A stretch of 64,000 nucleotides of DNA from PFL42 sp963789825 (GTDB taxonomy: Bacteria; Chloroflexota; Anaerolineae; Anaerolineales; E44-bin32), in the NCBI GenBank assembly GCA_963789825.1, contig CAWBME010000001.1:1-64000 (forward strand), given 5' to 3'. This document shows positions 47,797 through 60,013 of this stretch, piece after piece (the first letter of the stretch is position 1; each line of letters starts with the position of its first letter). The notes beneath the pieces are model-generated. The model made no database searches. It had not been told where the DNA came from and was given only the letters and a program-made list of their open reading frames with translations. A program made the translations under genes and the position numbers.

Positions 47797-48945
47797 ATGC
47801 TCGCCCGCCTCGAACGCACCTTCGTCCCTCGCCTCGACGCTGGCGAGTTCCGCTTCCGCCAGCGGGTCACCCGGGCGGTGCTGGTCACGGTGGCCGTCCT
47901 GCTCGGGGTATGGCTCGCCGCTGACCTGTTTGCCTGGTTGGTGCTGCGTCCCACCACCGGTCATGCCTATCCCTTCGACATGGCGGCGATCGCCGTGCTC
48001 AGTCTCGTGCTGTTGGTCGCCAGGGCGCTCGAGCGCCGCCGCCGGGTGATCGCCGCAGGGTACCTGCTGGCGACGAGCGCGTTCCTGTTTCCCCTGCTCA
48101 ACACGCTCTTCGCACCCCACGACACCTATCTGGTCAGCCCGACCTACCTGTTCTCGGTGTTGCTCGCCGGAACATTGGTCGGCGGCCCGGCGGCGTTCCT
48201 GTTTGCCGGCGCCTCGATCGCGGCCAACACGGCCACCTGGTTCGCCCTGCGCAGCCTGGCCGCCGGTTGGCCGCTGCCGCTTGAGCCGGCAACCGGCGTG
48301 GTGTTCGTGCTAGCCAACGGCCTGGTGGCGCTGGCGGCCGCAGCGGTGATGAGCCTGCTGTCTTCCCATGCGCGCGAGAGCATGGACCTGCTCTCCTCCC
48401 AAGCCGAACAGATGGCAAACCTGGCGAACACCGATCCGCTCACCGGCCTGGCCAACCGCCGCCGGTTGATGGAGCAGTTCGAGCGCGAGTTCCGCCGTGC
48501 GCTGCGCTACGGCCGTCCGCTCAGCCTGGTCTACCTCGACCTGGACGGGTTCAAGACGATCAACGATCACTTCGGACACATGTTCGGCGACGACGTGCTG
48601 CAAGGCGTCGCCAAGTCGATGCTGGCCGTGCTCCGCGCCGCGGATCTACTGGCGCGCGTCGGGGGCGAGGAGTTCGCCCTGCTCCTGCCCGAGACCGGGC
48701 TGGAGGGCGCCAGCAACGTGGCCAACAAGCTGCGCCGCTCCCTGAACGCCTACAGCGCCCAGCTCGGCCCGGCGGTCCCGCCACTTACCTTCTCCGCCGG
48801 CATCAGCCGCCTGCGCGATGCCGACACCTCGTTCGAGGACATGCTCGCCCGCGCCGACGCCGCGCAGTACCTGGCCAAGACTACCGGCAAGGCACATGCC
48901 CGCACCGAAGAGGAGCTTCCCGCCGTTGAAGCCGCATCGAACTAG
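47797..48945 (+). CDS. Membrane diguanylate cyclase (GGDEF)
   Basis: This 382-residue protein has five to six hydrophobic helices (about residues 28-190) and a short coiled-coil linker. A GGDEF domain follows: TDPLTGLANRR, LVYLDLDGFKTINDHFGH and ARVGGEEFALLLPE. The GGEEF active site is intact. An RxxD inhibitory site (RAAD) sits the canonical five residues upstream, so product-feedback control by c-di-GMP is expected. It makes c-di-GMP from two GTP in response to an unknown signal sensed by the membrane part. It follows fabI by 36 bases. Confidence 0.93.
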   Translation: MLARLERTFVPRLDAGEFRFRQRVTRAVLVTVAVLLGVWLAADLFAWLVLRPTTGHAYPFDMAAIAVLSLVLLVARALERRRRVIAAGYLLATSAFLFPLLNTLFAPHDTYLVSPTYLFSVLLAGTLVGGPAAFLFAGASIAANTATWFALRSLAAGWPLPLEPATGVVFVLANGLVALAAAAVMSLLSSHARESMDLLSSQAEQMANLANTDPLTGLANRRRLMEQFEREFRRALRYGRPLSLVYLDLDGFKTINDHFGHMFGDDVLQGVAKSMLAVLRAADLLARVGGEEFALLLPETGLEGASNVANKLRRSLNAYSAQLGPAVPPLTFSAGISRLRDADTSFEDMLARADAAQYLAKTTGKAHARTEEELPAVEAASN

Positions 48946-49008
48946 CAACCCGCGACTACCGGCCATCCACTAGCGGCTAGTCGCTCGCTGCTAGTTGCTG
49001 GAGTCCCA
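48946..49008. repeat. CTAG-rich short palindromic repeats
   Basis: This short gap holds ACTAGCGGCTAGTCGCT and GCTGCTAGTTGCTGG next to other CTAG/GACTA words. The same words recur at 56607-56700 and 56883-56915. They look like a dispersed small repeat family rather than part of the flanking genes. Confidence 0.6.
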
Positions 49009-49431
49009 ATGATCTACTCACAGATCATCACCCTCTCGACCCGCGGGCATGCCGCTGTGCACGATCTGACCGACAGCGTGGAAGCGGCCATCGCCCGCAG
49101 CGGCATTCGCAACGGCCTCGCCTGTGTGTTCACCCCTTCGTCGACCAGCGCCCTGACCACGATCGAATTCGAATCCGGCGCGGTCGAGGACTTGCGCCTC
49201 GCCCTGGAGAGGCTGGCGCCGTCCCAGGCGGAGTATCGGCACAACCTGCGCTGGGGTGACGGCAATGGCCACGCCCACCTGCGGGCGGCGCTGCTTGGCC
49301 CATCGCTCTGCCTGCCGATCGCCGACGGGCGCCCGGTGCTTGGCACCTGGCAGCAGGTGGTGTTCATCGATTTCGACGTCCGCCCCCGCAGCCGGGAGAT
49401 TCGGGTGCAGGTCATCGGCGACCCGGACTGA
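49009..49431 (+). CDS. yjbQ: YjbQ/UPF0047-family protein
   Basis: This 140-residue soluble protein has the family blocks GLACVFTPSSTSALTTIEFE, HNLRWGDGNGHAHLRAALLGPSL and LGTWQQVVFIDFD. The His/Asp-rich NGHAHLRA centre is the metal or active site. Members have weak thiamine-phosphate synthase activity in some reports, and the family is sometimes named for it, though the true role is unsettled. A thiamine operon exists 11 kb away but is not linked. The ATG at 49009 follows the CTAG repeat with GCTGGAG as a modest ribosome site. Confidence 0.9.
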   Translation: MIYSQIITLSTRGHAAVHDLTDSVEAAIARSGIRNGLACVFTPSSTSALTTIEFESGAVEDLRLALERLAPSQAEYRHNLRWGDGNGHAHLRAALLGPSLCLPIADGRPVLGTWQQVVFIDFDVRPRSREIRVQVIGDPD

Positions 49432-49451
49432 CGTGGTATCATCCCGCCCCA

Positions 49452-50336
49452 ATGAGCCCAGACAGGACCCCAACCCCGGAAACGAAGCGGTGCCTGCTCG
49501 CCATCTTCGCTCATCCGGATGATGAGAGCTTCGGACCGGGCGGGACGTTGGCGCTCTACGCCCGCCAGGGCGTCGAAGTGCATCTGATCTGCGCCACGCG
49601 AGGCGAGGTGGGTGCGGCGCCGCCGCATCTGCTCGATGGGCATACCGACGTCGCCAGCCTGCGCGAGTCCGAGCTGCGCTGCGCTGCCGGCCACCTGGGA
49701 CTGACCGGTGTGCACTTCCTGGGCTACCGTGATTCAGGTATGCCTGGATCGGAGGACAACCGCCATCCGCAGGCGCTGGCGGCGGCGCCGCTCGAGGAAG
49801 TCGCCCAGCGCTTGGTGTGGTACCTCCGCCGGCTGCGCCCTCAAGTGGTGATCACCTTCGATCCGATCGGCGGCTACCGCCATCCGGATCACATCGCCAT
49901 CCACCGGGCGACAGTGATGGCGTTCGACCAGGCCGCCGATCCAGACCACTTGCCCCCAGCCGGCCCGCCCCACCAAGCCGATAAGCTGTACTTCGCCGCA
50001 TTCCCCCGGCGCGCCATGCGCTGGTTGGTGCGCCTGATGCCGCTGGTCGGGCGCAACCCGCGTCGGTTCGGGCAGAACGGCGACATCGACCTGGTAGACA
50101 TTGCCTCGCAGGACTTCCCAGTACACGCCCGCATCGACATCCGCCCGGTCCTCGAGCGCAAGACCCAGGCCAGCGCCTGTCACGCCAGCCAGGGCGGCAT
50201 GCCGCGCCGCGGCCTGATCGGCTGGATCTTCCGCCTGACGGCGGGCAGCGAGACCTTCACCCGAGCCGTTCCACCCGCGCCGGCCGGTCTGCGCGAAAGC
50301 GACTTGTTCGACGGCGTGCCGCCACACCCCGCATGA
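49452..50336 (+). CDS. PIG-L/LmbE-family deacetylase
   Basis: This 294-residue zinc-dependent N-acetyl-sugar deacetylase-like protein has LLAIFAHPDDESFGPGGTLA (AHPDDE metal motif), ATRGEVG and FDPIGGYRHPDHIAIHRATV (HPDH third ligand). Relatives deacetylate GlcNAc-type glycoconjugates such as mycothiol or bacillithiol precursors. The C-terminal ~120 residues vary and cannot predict the substrate. It starts 20 bases after yjbQ and is probably co-transcribed. Confidence 0.92.
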   Translation: MSPDRTPTPETKRCLLAIFAHPDDESFGPGGTLALYARQGVEVHLICATRGEVGAAPPHLLDGHTDVASLRESELRCAAGHLGLTGVHFLGYRDSGMPGSEDNRHPQALAAAPLEEVAQRLVWYLRRLRPQVVITFDPIGGYRHPDHIAIHRATVMAFDQAADPDHLPPAGPPHQADKLYFAAFPRRAMRWLVRLMPLVGRNPRRFGQNGDIDLVDIASQDFPVHARIDIRPVLERKTQASACHASQGGMPRRGLIGWIFRLTAGSETFTRAVPPAPAGLRESDLFDGVPPHPA

Positions 50337-50402
50337 CGAGCGCGATACAGCTCGCCCGCCGTGGTAAGATTGCCGAGTTCGCGCCCCACCGTGACCCCAC
50401 AA

Positions 50403-53159
<2,757 letters not shown>

Positions 53160-53179
53160 GCCCGAGGCGGGGACTTACG

Positions 53180-53773
53180 ATGGACGGCACACTTGCCACT
53201 GCCCTCACCGACCTGCTGTCCGGCCTGGCGCCGCGCTTCGCTGCCCAGGCGCCGGCCTGGACGCAGCTGCCGCCGCTGGCCGTCGCCACGATTGTGTTCC
53301 TGCTGCGGGCCATCGACCTGACCATTGACACGCTGCGCGTGACCAGCGTCGCCCGAGGCCGGCGCGGCATGGTGTGGCTCTTTGGCTTCACAGAAGCGCT
53401 GACCTTCGTTATCGCCGTCTCCGGTGTCCTGGCGACCCTGGGCAGCCCGGTAAACGTGGTTGCCTTCGCCGCCGGCTTCGCCACCGGCACGCTGGTGGGA
53501 ATCGTGATCGAAGAGCGGCTGGCGCCGGGCCACAGCCTGCTGCGCATCGTCAGCCCAACGCTGGGCCTGGCCATCCAGAGCCGACTGCACGCCCACGGTT
53601 ACGGCGCGACCTACATCGCCGGTGCGGGTCAGCACGGCGCCATCAGCCTGATCCTGACCTATGCCCCGCGGCGCAAGGTCGATCAGGTCAAGGAGCTGGT
53701 GCTGCGTGAGGACCCCGTCGCCTTCATGACCGTCCAGCACGTGCGTCAACTCCGCGGTGGTTGGAAGCCCTAG
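53180..53773 (+). CDS. UPF0316 membrane protein (DUF5698 plus DUF2179)
   Basis: This 197-residue protein has three N-terminal helices with DLTIDTLRVTSVARGRRG and AGFATGTLVGIVIEERLAPGH. A cytoplasmic DUF2179 domain follows, with TYIAGAGQHGAISLILTYAPRR and DPVAFMTVQHVRQLRGG. It is a close paralogue of the second half of the preceding gene; the shared motif order shows a tandem duplication. Function is unknown; DUF2179 domains may bind small ligands. It begins 20 bases after the upstream stop. Confidence 0.88.
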   Translation: MDGTLATALTDLLSGLAPRFAAQAPAWTQLPPLAVATIVFLLRAIDLTIDTLRVTSVARGRRGMVWLFGFTEALTFVIAVSGVLATLGSPVNVVAFAAGFATGTLVGIVIEERLAPGHSLLRIVSPTLGLAIQSRLHAHGYGATYIAGAGQHGAISLILTYAPRRKVDQVKELVLREDPVAFMTVQHVRQLRGGWKP

Positions 53774-54576
53774 CATCGTCTCCAACAGCACTTCGCCCTT
53801 TGTCCCCCCACGTCCCCCGGCGGCTGGCTGACTGCGTCCAGCATGGCACTTGGGGGAGAGGCAATCCTCGCACTCCCAAGCCGGATCCCTCCTGCCCTGG
53901 TGAAAGGCGTCACGGCTCGAGGCCCGATCGGTTCAGGGATGATCCCTCCAGCATCGTACGCGAAGGCTTGCGTCGAGTTCCGGCGGCACCTGACGCCCAC
54001 ACTGGCCGAACCGGGTGGCGTCGGCGCCCCGGGGGCAGGGTCGATCCAAGTGTGCTGCCGACCTCGGCCAGCAAGCTGGGAGGTTCGGCCAACCCCACTT
54101 CCCCCTTGCCGAACCCCTCCCCATTCCGTTGACCATCCTGCGCTCACCTCCACGCCAAGCCGATCGCTATTCCTTCGCCAGGCGGCAAGCCGGCGAACCG
54201 CAGGGATCCAACCAAGACCGCAACCACCGCAGCATGGCTTGCCCCTCCCTCGGAGAATCCCCGGGACCCTTCTCCCCTTCTGACGACTGGGCATCTCGGA
54301 GCGTCGGCTTCGGAGCGCACACGCGGGAACCTCTGCATGGTGCGATGCAGGCCTCGGGGAAGCCTCCCGGGAACTCTGGCTGTTGGGCGGCGCCTTTCCC
54401 ACGGGGGCCGCTGAGCCCCGGCTGCACCCCCCGACCGCCCCGGCACGAGCATTGCATCCGAGCCCTGCAGCACGGCGGAAGCCGACGGTGGCGGCCGGTG
54501 TTTCCTTGCCCCGTGCTTGTTGGGTATAATCCCGCCACCCTGACCGTGTTCCGGGGAGAGGCGCGACGAGGCCTGC
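53774..54576. other. Long intergenic region with promoter-like TATAAT at its end
   Basis: About 800 bases in which no gene is supportable. At 54525-54530 TATAAT in TTGTTGGGTATAAT lies 47 bases before the DUF4388 start and is probably the -10 of the signalling operon; no convincing -35 box was seen. The remainder shows no repeat or RNA. Confidence 0.5.
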
Positions 54577-55392
54577 ATGGCACTCAAGGGCAACCTGCGC
54601 GACTTCAGCGTCACCCAGCTCTTCAATCTAATCAGCCTTGCCCGCAAGACCGGAACGCTCACCGTCGAGGGGCCGAACGAAGCCGCCTGGGTGACTTTCA
54701 GGGAGGGGAAGCTGGTCTATGCCCAGCTGGGGAACGAGGACGGAACGCTAACCGGCATCCTGACCAAGGCCGGGCGCATCACCCTCAAGCAGGCGCAGGT
54801 CATCCGCACCCACGCTCCCGACAAGGGGGACAAGGAACTCGGGCTGCTGCTGATCAACGCCGGCTACCTCTCGCAGCAAGATATTCTGACCTCCATCCGC
54901 CAATATGTTCTGGACATCGTCTACCAGCTGTTCACCTGGGTCGACGGCTTCTTCCGGTTCGACAACGACGTGTTGCCGCCGGAGGACCGCATTGTCGTGC
55001 GCATGGACATGGAAAACATCATCATCGAAGGCTCCCGGCGCATGCGCGAATGGGAACAGCTCCAGGAAGAGATCCCCAACCTGGACATGGCGCTCAAGTT
55101 CGTCGAACGTCCCGGCACCGATATCAAGAACCTGAACCTCAACGTCAAGGAGTGGAAGGTCGTTTCCTTCATCAACCCCAAGAACTCGATCCGCCAGATC
55201 GCCAAGGCCAACAAGATGAACGAGCTGGAGATGCGGCGGGTGGTGTTCGGCCTGCTCCAGGCGGGACTGGTGGAGATCGTCCGCCCGGAAGGGATGCCGC
55301 TGCCGGCTCAGGCGCAGAAGCTGCCGCCGGTCGACCCCAAGCAGCAGTCGTCGCTGGTCAACCGCTTGATCGACCGGATCCGGACCCTCTAA
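54577..55392 (+). CDS. DUF4388-domain (PatA-N-like) signalling protein
   Basis: This 271-residue cytoplasmic protein starts MALKGNLRDFSVTQLFNLISLARKTG, LTVEGPNEAAWVTFREGKLVYA, the DUF4388 pattern found in PatA-type regulators. Its middle (about 60-175) continues the same helical domain with LGLLLINAGYLSQQDIL and LFTWVDGFFRFD. A C-terminal winged-helix-like part (SIRQIAKANKMNELEMRRVVFGLLQAG) follows. Its immediate partners are an MglA-like GTPase 12 bases downstream and a V4R protein. DUF4388 with small GTPases is a recurring set thought to couple sensing to switch proteins. The mechanism is not known. Confidence 0.85.
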   Translation: MALKGNLRDFSVTQLFNLISLARKTGTLTVEGPNEAAWVTFREGKLVYAQLGNEDGTLTGILTKAGRITLKQAQVIRTHAPDKGDKELGLLLINAGYLSQQDILTSIRQYVLDIVYQLFTWVDGFFRFDNDVLPPEDRIVVRMDMENIIIEGSRRMREWEQLQEEIPNLDMALKFVERPGTDIKNLNLNVKEWKVVSFINPKNSIRQIAKANKMNELEMRRVVFGLLQAGLVEIVRPEGMPLPAQAQKLPPVDPKQQSSLVNRLIDRIRTL

Positions 55393-55404
55393 CCGAGGAC
55401 AGCC

Positions 55405-55938
55405 ATGCAAACCGTCAAGATGGTGGTGACAGGTCCCTTCTCAGCCGGCAAGACGGCCTTCATCCGCTCGGTGAGCGAGATCGACGTCGTGTCCACCGAG
55501 CGCAAGATCTCGACCGAGGCCGAGCGCATCAAGGAGACCACGACGGTCGCCATGGACTTCGGCCGGATCACCGTCGACGACGACCTGGTGCTCTACTTGT
55601 TCGGCACGCCGGGCCAGAAGCGCTTCGACTTCATGTGGGAGATCCTCTCGGAGGGCATGCTTGGCTTCATCGTCATGGTCGACAGCACCCGACCGGAGAC
55701 CTTCCGCGAGGCCAAGGGCATCCTGCAGACCTTCCGCGCCTACGCCCCGACACCGTACGTCGTGGCCGCCAACAAACAGGACGTCAAGGACGCCTGGACC
55801 GTCGAGGACCTGCGCATCGCCCTCAAACTGGATAGCAGCATCAAGATGCTGCCTTGCGTCGCCAGTGACCGCGAGTCGGTGAAGAAGGTCCTGCTCGAGC
55901 TGCTGTTCAGCATTCTCGAGGAAATGGAAAAGAAGTAG
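55405..55938 (+). CDS. MglA-like small GTPase
   Basis: This 177-residue Ras-like protein has P-loop VTGPFSAGKTAFI, a switch with TTTVAMDFGRI, G3 LFGTPGQKRFDFMW (Gly-Thr-Pro-Gly-Gln) and G4 VAANKQD. The SAK-type G5 is weak (ASDRESV). It belongs to the bacterial GTPase group encoded next to Roadblock/LC7 or DUF4388 proteins. It should bind and hydrolyse GTP as a switch for the neighbouring sensor proteins. It lies 12 bases after the DUF4388 gene. Confidence 0.92.
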   Translation: MQTVKMVVTGPFSAGKTAFIRSVSEIDVVSTERKISTEAERIKETTTVAMDFGRITVDDDLVLYLFGTPGQKRFDFMWEILSEGMLGFIVMVDSTRPETFREAKGILQTFRAYAPTPYVVAANKQDVKDAWTVEDLRIALKLDSSIKMLPCVASDRESVKKVLLELLFSILEEMEKK

Positions 55939-55970
55939 GCTGGGGGCGCGCCGCGTCAGCCAACCGATTG

Positions 55971-56606
55971 ATGGCCGAGGTCGTGATCCCTTCCACCTAC
56001 TACTTGCCCAACAGCATCAGCCGCAGCCTGCTGCTCTCGCTGGAGGAGATCATCGGGCATACCGGGCTGACGGCCGTGCTCAACTCGGCCGACCTGCGCC
56101 ACCTGGTCAACAACCTGCCGCCCAGCAACCTGGATCCCGAATTCCCCTTCGACGACGTCGGCCACTTGTATCAGGGGCTGGAGAACCTGTACGGGCCGCG
56201 CGGCGGGCGCGGCCTGGCGCTGCGCGGCGGCCGCGCCTTCTTCCGCTACAGCCTGCGCGAGTTCGGCCCGCGCCTCGGCCTCACCGACCTGACCTTCCGC
56301 CTGCTTCCCATGCCGATGAAGCTCAAGGCGAGCGTCGAGGGCTTCGCCAGCGTCTTCAACCAGTATGCCGACGAGGTGGTCGAGCTGGAGGAACAGCCGG
56401 ACGCGTTCTGCTGGCACCTGCGCCGCTGCCCGTTCTGCTGGGGGCGACACACGCAGGGCGCCTGCTGCCACACGGCTGTCGGGTTGCTGCAAGAGACGCT
56501 GTATTGGATCAGCGGAGGCAAGAACTTCTTGGTCGAGGAGACCTGCTGCCTGGCGCGCGGCGACGCCTCCTGCCAGATCCGCATCGACCGGCAGCCGTTG
56601 GACTAG
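55971..56606 (+). CDS. V4R-domain sensor protein with cysteine-rich site
   Basis: This 211-residue soluble protein has a C-terminal V4R (4-vinyl reductase-like) domain with clustered cysteines: RCPFCWGRHTQGACCHTAVGLL and EETCCLARGDASCQIRI. Such domains bind small hydrophobic ligands or metal. The N-terminal part (YYLPNSISRSLLLSLEEIIG) is helical. A TTG at 55968 could start instead of the ATG at 55971. It completes a DUF4388-GTPase-V4R trio; V4R probably senses a ligand and feeds the GTPase, which is inference from co-location. Confidence 0.85.
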   Translation: MAEVVIPSTYYLPNSISRSLLLSLEEIIGHTGLTAVLNSADLRHLVNNLPPSNLDPEFPFDDVGHLYQGLENLYGPRGGRGLALRGGRAFFRYSLREFGPRLGLTDLTFRLLPMPMKLKASVEGFASVFNQYADEVVELEEQPDAFCWHLRRCPFCWGRHTQGACCHTAVGLLQETLYWISGGKNFLVEETCCLARGDASCQIRIDRQPLD

Positions 56607-57014
56607 AAGACGAAGCGGCTAGCAGCTAGCGATCAGCCATCCGCTTACAGCTCTCGGCAGCCGGGGCTCGGGGCTAGTCGCTAGCCGCCAGTTGCCCGGT
56701 GCACTTCGCCAGCCGCAAGAGATCCCTCGGCGGATGTGCCGCCTCGGGATGACACTGCAACGGGGGCTCCATGCCTCAGGGACCATTCATCCCGAGCGCC
56801 TGCCTCGAGCAGAGCAAGAGGGGAGCGAAGGGAAGCAAGGGCTCTGCTTTCCCCTCCGCCGTGCATCCTCCTGACTGGGCGCTGGTTATCGGTTGCTAGC
56901 TGCCAGCTTCCGCATGACTGAGGAGCTATACGTCGCAGGCACGGTTTCGCGGTTACATAAGGAGAGCGGAGGCCGCCTCGCCGGCCTGCGCAGCCGTCGC
57001 CAGGAGACGCCCGG
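56607..57014. repeat. Repeat-rich intergenic region
   Basis: At 56607-56700 and 56883-56915 there are CTAG-containing words (GCGGCTAGCAGCTAGCG, GCTAGTCGCTAGCCGCCAG, GGTTGCTAGCTGCCAGC) like those at 48.97 kb. Between them, 56709-56885 is a diverged, inverted copy of the 136-bp repeat at 41.8-42.3 kb (CCTCGGCGGATGTGCCGCC, CATCCCGAGCGCCTGCC, GGGAGCGAAGGGAAGC). No gene is present. Confidence 0.75.
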
Positions 57015-58798
57015 GTGGACGTAGCCTACGCCGCCATCGCCCTGCTGGGCATGGTCATCGTTGCCAGCATCGCCTTTGTGCTGGGCCGTCGCGAATCGCG
57101 CGCCGCCGAGCGCAACTCGCGTCTTCCACGCCCGCCGGCATTGGCGTCGAAGGCTGGCCGCTCGAAGACCTGCTGCGGATCGTCGCCGAGTTCTCAACCA
57201 GCCTCGACCTGGCTTCGGTGATGGACCGGGCGCTGGTGCTGGTGCGCCGGCTGACCGGCGCCGACCGCGCCGACATTCTGCTCGCCACTCAGGACGACTC
57301 GCACATGCGCCACGCGGCCTGGCTTGGTCCGGAGGGCATCATCCCGCCGGAGGGCCGCCCCTCGCCTTTCCGCCACGGCGAGGGGCTCGCCGGCTGGGTG
57401 ATGGAGCACCGCCAGCCGGTGGCGATCACCGATCTGCGCTCGGACTCGCGCTGGATCTCGCTCAGCGACCTGGCCCAAGCCGCTCACAGTGCGCTGGCTG
57501 TGCCGCTCGTCGCCGGCGAACGTGTGCTCGGCGCGCTGATCCTGCTCAGCCGGCGCACAGCCGCCTTCGACGAGAGCCAGGTGCGCCTGGTGGGGGCCAT
57601 CGCGCAACACGTGGCGGCAGCCATGAACAACGCCGAACTGTATCGGCTGATCCACAGCCAGACCGAGCAGTTGAGCGCCTCGCTCAGCCGGCAGCAGGTG
57701 GAGGCCAGCAAGTCGCGCGCCATGCTCGAGGCGATTGCCGAGGGTGTGCTGGTGACCGACGGCGCCCACCAGGTGGCGCTGCTCAACCCGGCAGCCGAGC
57801 GCATCCTCGGTGTGCAGCGCGAGCAGGTGCTCGGCAAGCCGGCGACCAGCATGATCGGCCTGTTTGGCCCCTCGGCCCGCCAGTGGGCGCTGGCGGTGCA
57901 GACCTGGGCAGAACCCAATGGCCGCCGCACCGGACCAACGGCCCTCGCCCAACGCATCCAGCTCGAGGACGGACGGGTGGTCTCGGTCGAGGTCACGCCG
58001 ATCCGCGGCGAGAACGGATTCCTGGGGACGGTATCGAGCGTCCGCGACGTAACCCGCGAGGTTGAGGTCGATCGCTTGAAGTCGGAGTTTGTGGCGACTG
58101 TCAGCCACGAGCTGCGTACGCCGATGACCTCGATCCGCGGTTACGCCGAGATCCTGCTGATGGATGCCGTCGGCGCCCTCAACGACGAGCAGCGGCGCTA
58201 CGTCGAGATCATTCGCACCAACACCGAGCGCCTGGCCGGGCTCGTCGCCAATCTGCTCGATCTTTCCCGCATTGAGGCCGGCCGGGCGCAACTGATGCCG
58301 CAGCCACTGGCCCCGGCCGACCTGCTCGAGGAAGCTCGCCGCTACGCCCTGGCCCGCTGCCAGCAGGAGAGCAAGCCGCTCGACATCCGGGTCAACCCGG
58401 CGGCGGATCTGCCGGCTGCCTCCGGGGACTCTGAACGCATGCGCCAGGTGTTCGAGAACCTGATCGACAACGCCATCGAGTTCACCCGCGCCGGCGGCTC
58501 ACTGGCTCTCTCCGCCCGGCTGGATGGCGAGCGGATCGAGTTCAGCGTGAAGGACTCAGGCATCGGCATTCCAGCCTCCGAGATCGACCGGGTGTTCGAG
58601 CGTTTCTTCCGCGGCGAGCGCGCCCTCGACCTGGGCGTGCCCGGGACCGGCCTCGGCCTGCCCATGGTGCGCAGCTTGCTGCAGTTGCAGGGGGGTGAGA
58701 TCAAGGTCGAGAGCAGCGGCGTGCCCGGGCAGGGGACCACCTTCATCTTCCGCCTGCCGGCGTATGCCGCCCGCATCCCCGCCGAGCAGCCGGCATGA
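57015..58798 (+). pseudogene. Sensor histidine kinase (TM-GAF-PAS-HisKA-HATPase), one frame break
   Basis: The protein starts at GTG 57015 with one membrane helix (AYAAIALLGMVIVASIAFVLG). The frame changes near 57130 and then continues LEDLLRIVAEFSTSLDLASVMDRAL, a GAF domain (about 50-200) and a PAS domain (AIAEGVLVTDGAHQVALLNP). HisKA has FVATVSHELRTPMTSIRGY (phospho-His codon at 58106). HATPase has FENLIDNAIEFT, DSGIGIP and GTGLGLPMVRSLL. Apart from the single break all boxes are intact, so the gene is probably functional in the organism. It is coupled by a four-base overlap to the response regulator. Confidence 0.9.
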
Positions 58799-59160
58799 CC
58801 ACGATCCTGGTTGCCGAGGACGAACGCGACATCCGCGAGCTGATCACCTTCACCCTCAAGTACCACGGCTTCGAGGTGATCACCGCCGACAACGGCGAGC
58901 AGGCTCTGCAGCTGGCGTCCGAAGCCCAGCCCGACCTGCTCTTGCTCGATGTGCGCATGCCGCGCCTGAGCGGCTATGAGGTCTGCCAGCAGGTCAAGCA
59001 GCAGGAGTCCACCCGCCACATCCCGGTTGTATTCCTCTCGGCCAAGGGCCAGGAAGCCGAGATCCAGCAGGGCCGGCAGGCCGGCGCCATCGACTACATC
59101 CTCAAGCCTTTCTCGCCGCAGGAGCTGGCGGAGAGGCTGAAGGCGCTGTTGGGGGATTAG
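58795..59160 (+). CDS. Single-domain response regulator (CheY-like)
   Basis: This 121-residue receiver domain has an acidic pocket (VAEDERD), phospho-acceptor D52 in LLLLDVRMP, the Ser of FLSAK and K104 in YILKPFSP. It has no output domain. The start overlaps the kinase stop (ATGA), so it is the kinase's cognate partner and must act by protein-protein contact, perhaps with the GTPase block upstream. Confidence 0.93.
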   Translation: MTTILVAEDERDIRELITFTLKYHGFEVITADNGEQALQLASEAQPDLLLLDVRMPRLSGYEVCQQVKQQESTRHIPVVFLSAKGQEAEIQQGRQAGAIDYILKPFSPQELAERLKALLGD

Positions 59161-59741
59161 GGCCCCGGGTCGAGGCGCAATCGATCGAGTGCATCCCGCG
59201 GCCATCGGATCCTCCGTGCCGATCTCGCAAACTCTCCAGGGGCGTCGTGGTCTGAGGCGTTCATGCCGGAGACTCGCGCGCACTGAAAGCTCCCCTCCCG
59301 CCAAGATGCACGCAGCTCATGACTTGCGCGAGAATTGAGGCCCTCTCGCAGCAAGCCGACGCAGTCCCGCAGGAAGTGGACACGGTGCAGCGGCGAGTGG
59401 CACACATTGGGTCCGTGGCCCTTGCGCCAGGTTTCGGAGGGTGTTGCAGCCCAGCTCGGGTGTGCACATCTAGCAGGCTGCTGAACAACACCGTGTGATC
59501 GTCCAACCCTCTCCCCTAGCCCCTCCCCCTGCCTGAGCCGACATCCGCCACTCACACGCCTCCCGCAGGGGAAAGGGCTGATATTCCTGGGGGGTGACCC
59601 CCCAAGATCTTGTTCCCCCTCTCCGCCACGGTTCATGGGCGTACTCGTGCGCCGTCCTCGGAGAGGGGGTCAGGGGGTGAGGCCTACGCGTTCTTCCGCA
59701 AGCTCCTGGACGTATGATCCCTGCAGGACGGCCCCAATACC
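59161..59741. other. Intergenic region with two hairpins
   Basis: A perfect palindrome TGGGGGGT-G-ACCCCCCA sits at 59588-59604. A second inverted repeat, CCCCCTCTCC (59615-59624) with GGAGAGGGGG (59661-59670), follows. Such CCCTCTCC/GGAGAGGG elements are commonly dispersed in genomes. No gene is supported; a minus-strand stretch reading VHFLRDCVGLL near 59380 faintly recalls IS256-type transposases but does not extend. Confidence 0.5.
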
Positions 59742-59990
59742 AAGATCGACATCGCTCAGCAGAAGGTTGAGTATCTGCAGGGCCAAGGGCATCAGACGCC
59801 TTGTAGCCTTAGGATCCGCCCCAGGGGCGAGGCAACGTCCTCAAGCGACATTGACCTGATCGCGCGCCTACCGGCCGATGCCTCCCTACTCGACCTGGCT
59901 CGCATTGAAAGGGAGGTCTCCTCCGCCCGCGGTCGAGAGGTCGCTCTCCTCACCGAAGACTCCATCAGCCCGAATACCGCCAGAACACGC
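59742..59990 (+). pseudogene. MntA-like nucleotidyltransferase antitoxin, broken
   Basis: Pieces in two frames give KIDIAQQKVEYLQ, then ICRAKGIRRLVALGSAP, then GEATSSSDIDLIARLPADASLLDLARIERE and REVALLTEDSISP. This is the MNT-fold pattern (GS…DxD) of the antitoxin that AMPylates HepT. At least two frame changes and a missing start show it cannot be expressed as is. The C terminus runs into the HepT remnant without a proper junction. Confidence 0.7.
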
Positions 59991-60013
59991 TCAATCCCAC
60001 TCTCAGGGCGGAC

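Noticed and set aside
59340..59420. Minus-strand VHFLRDCVGLL, reminiscent of IS256-family transposases
   Set aside because: The similarity is about ten residues and does not extend in any frame; no inverted terminal repeats were seen.
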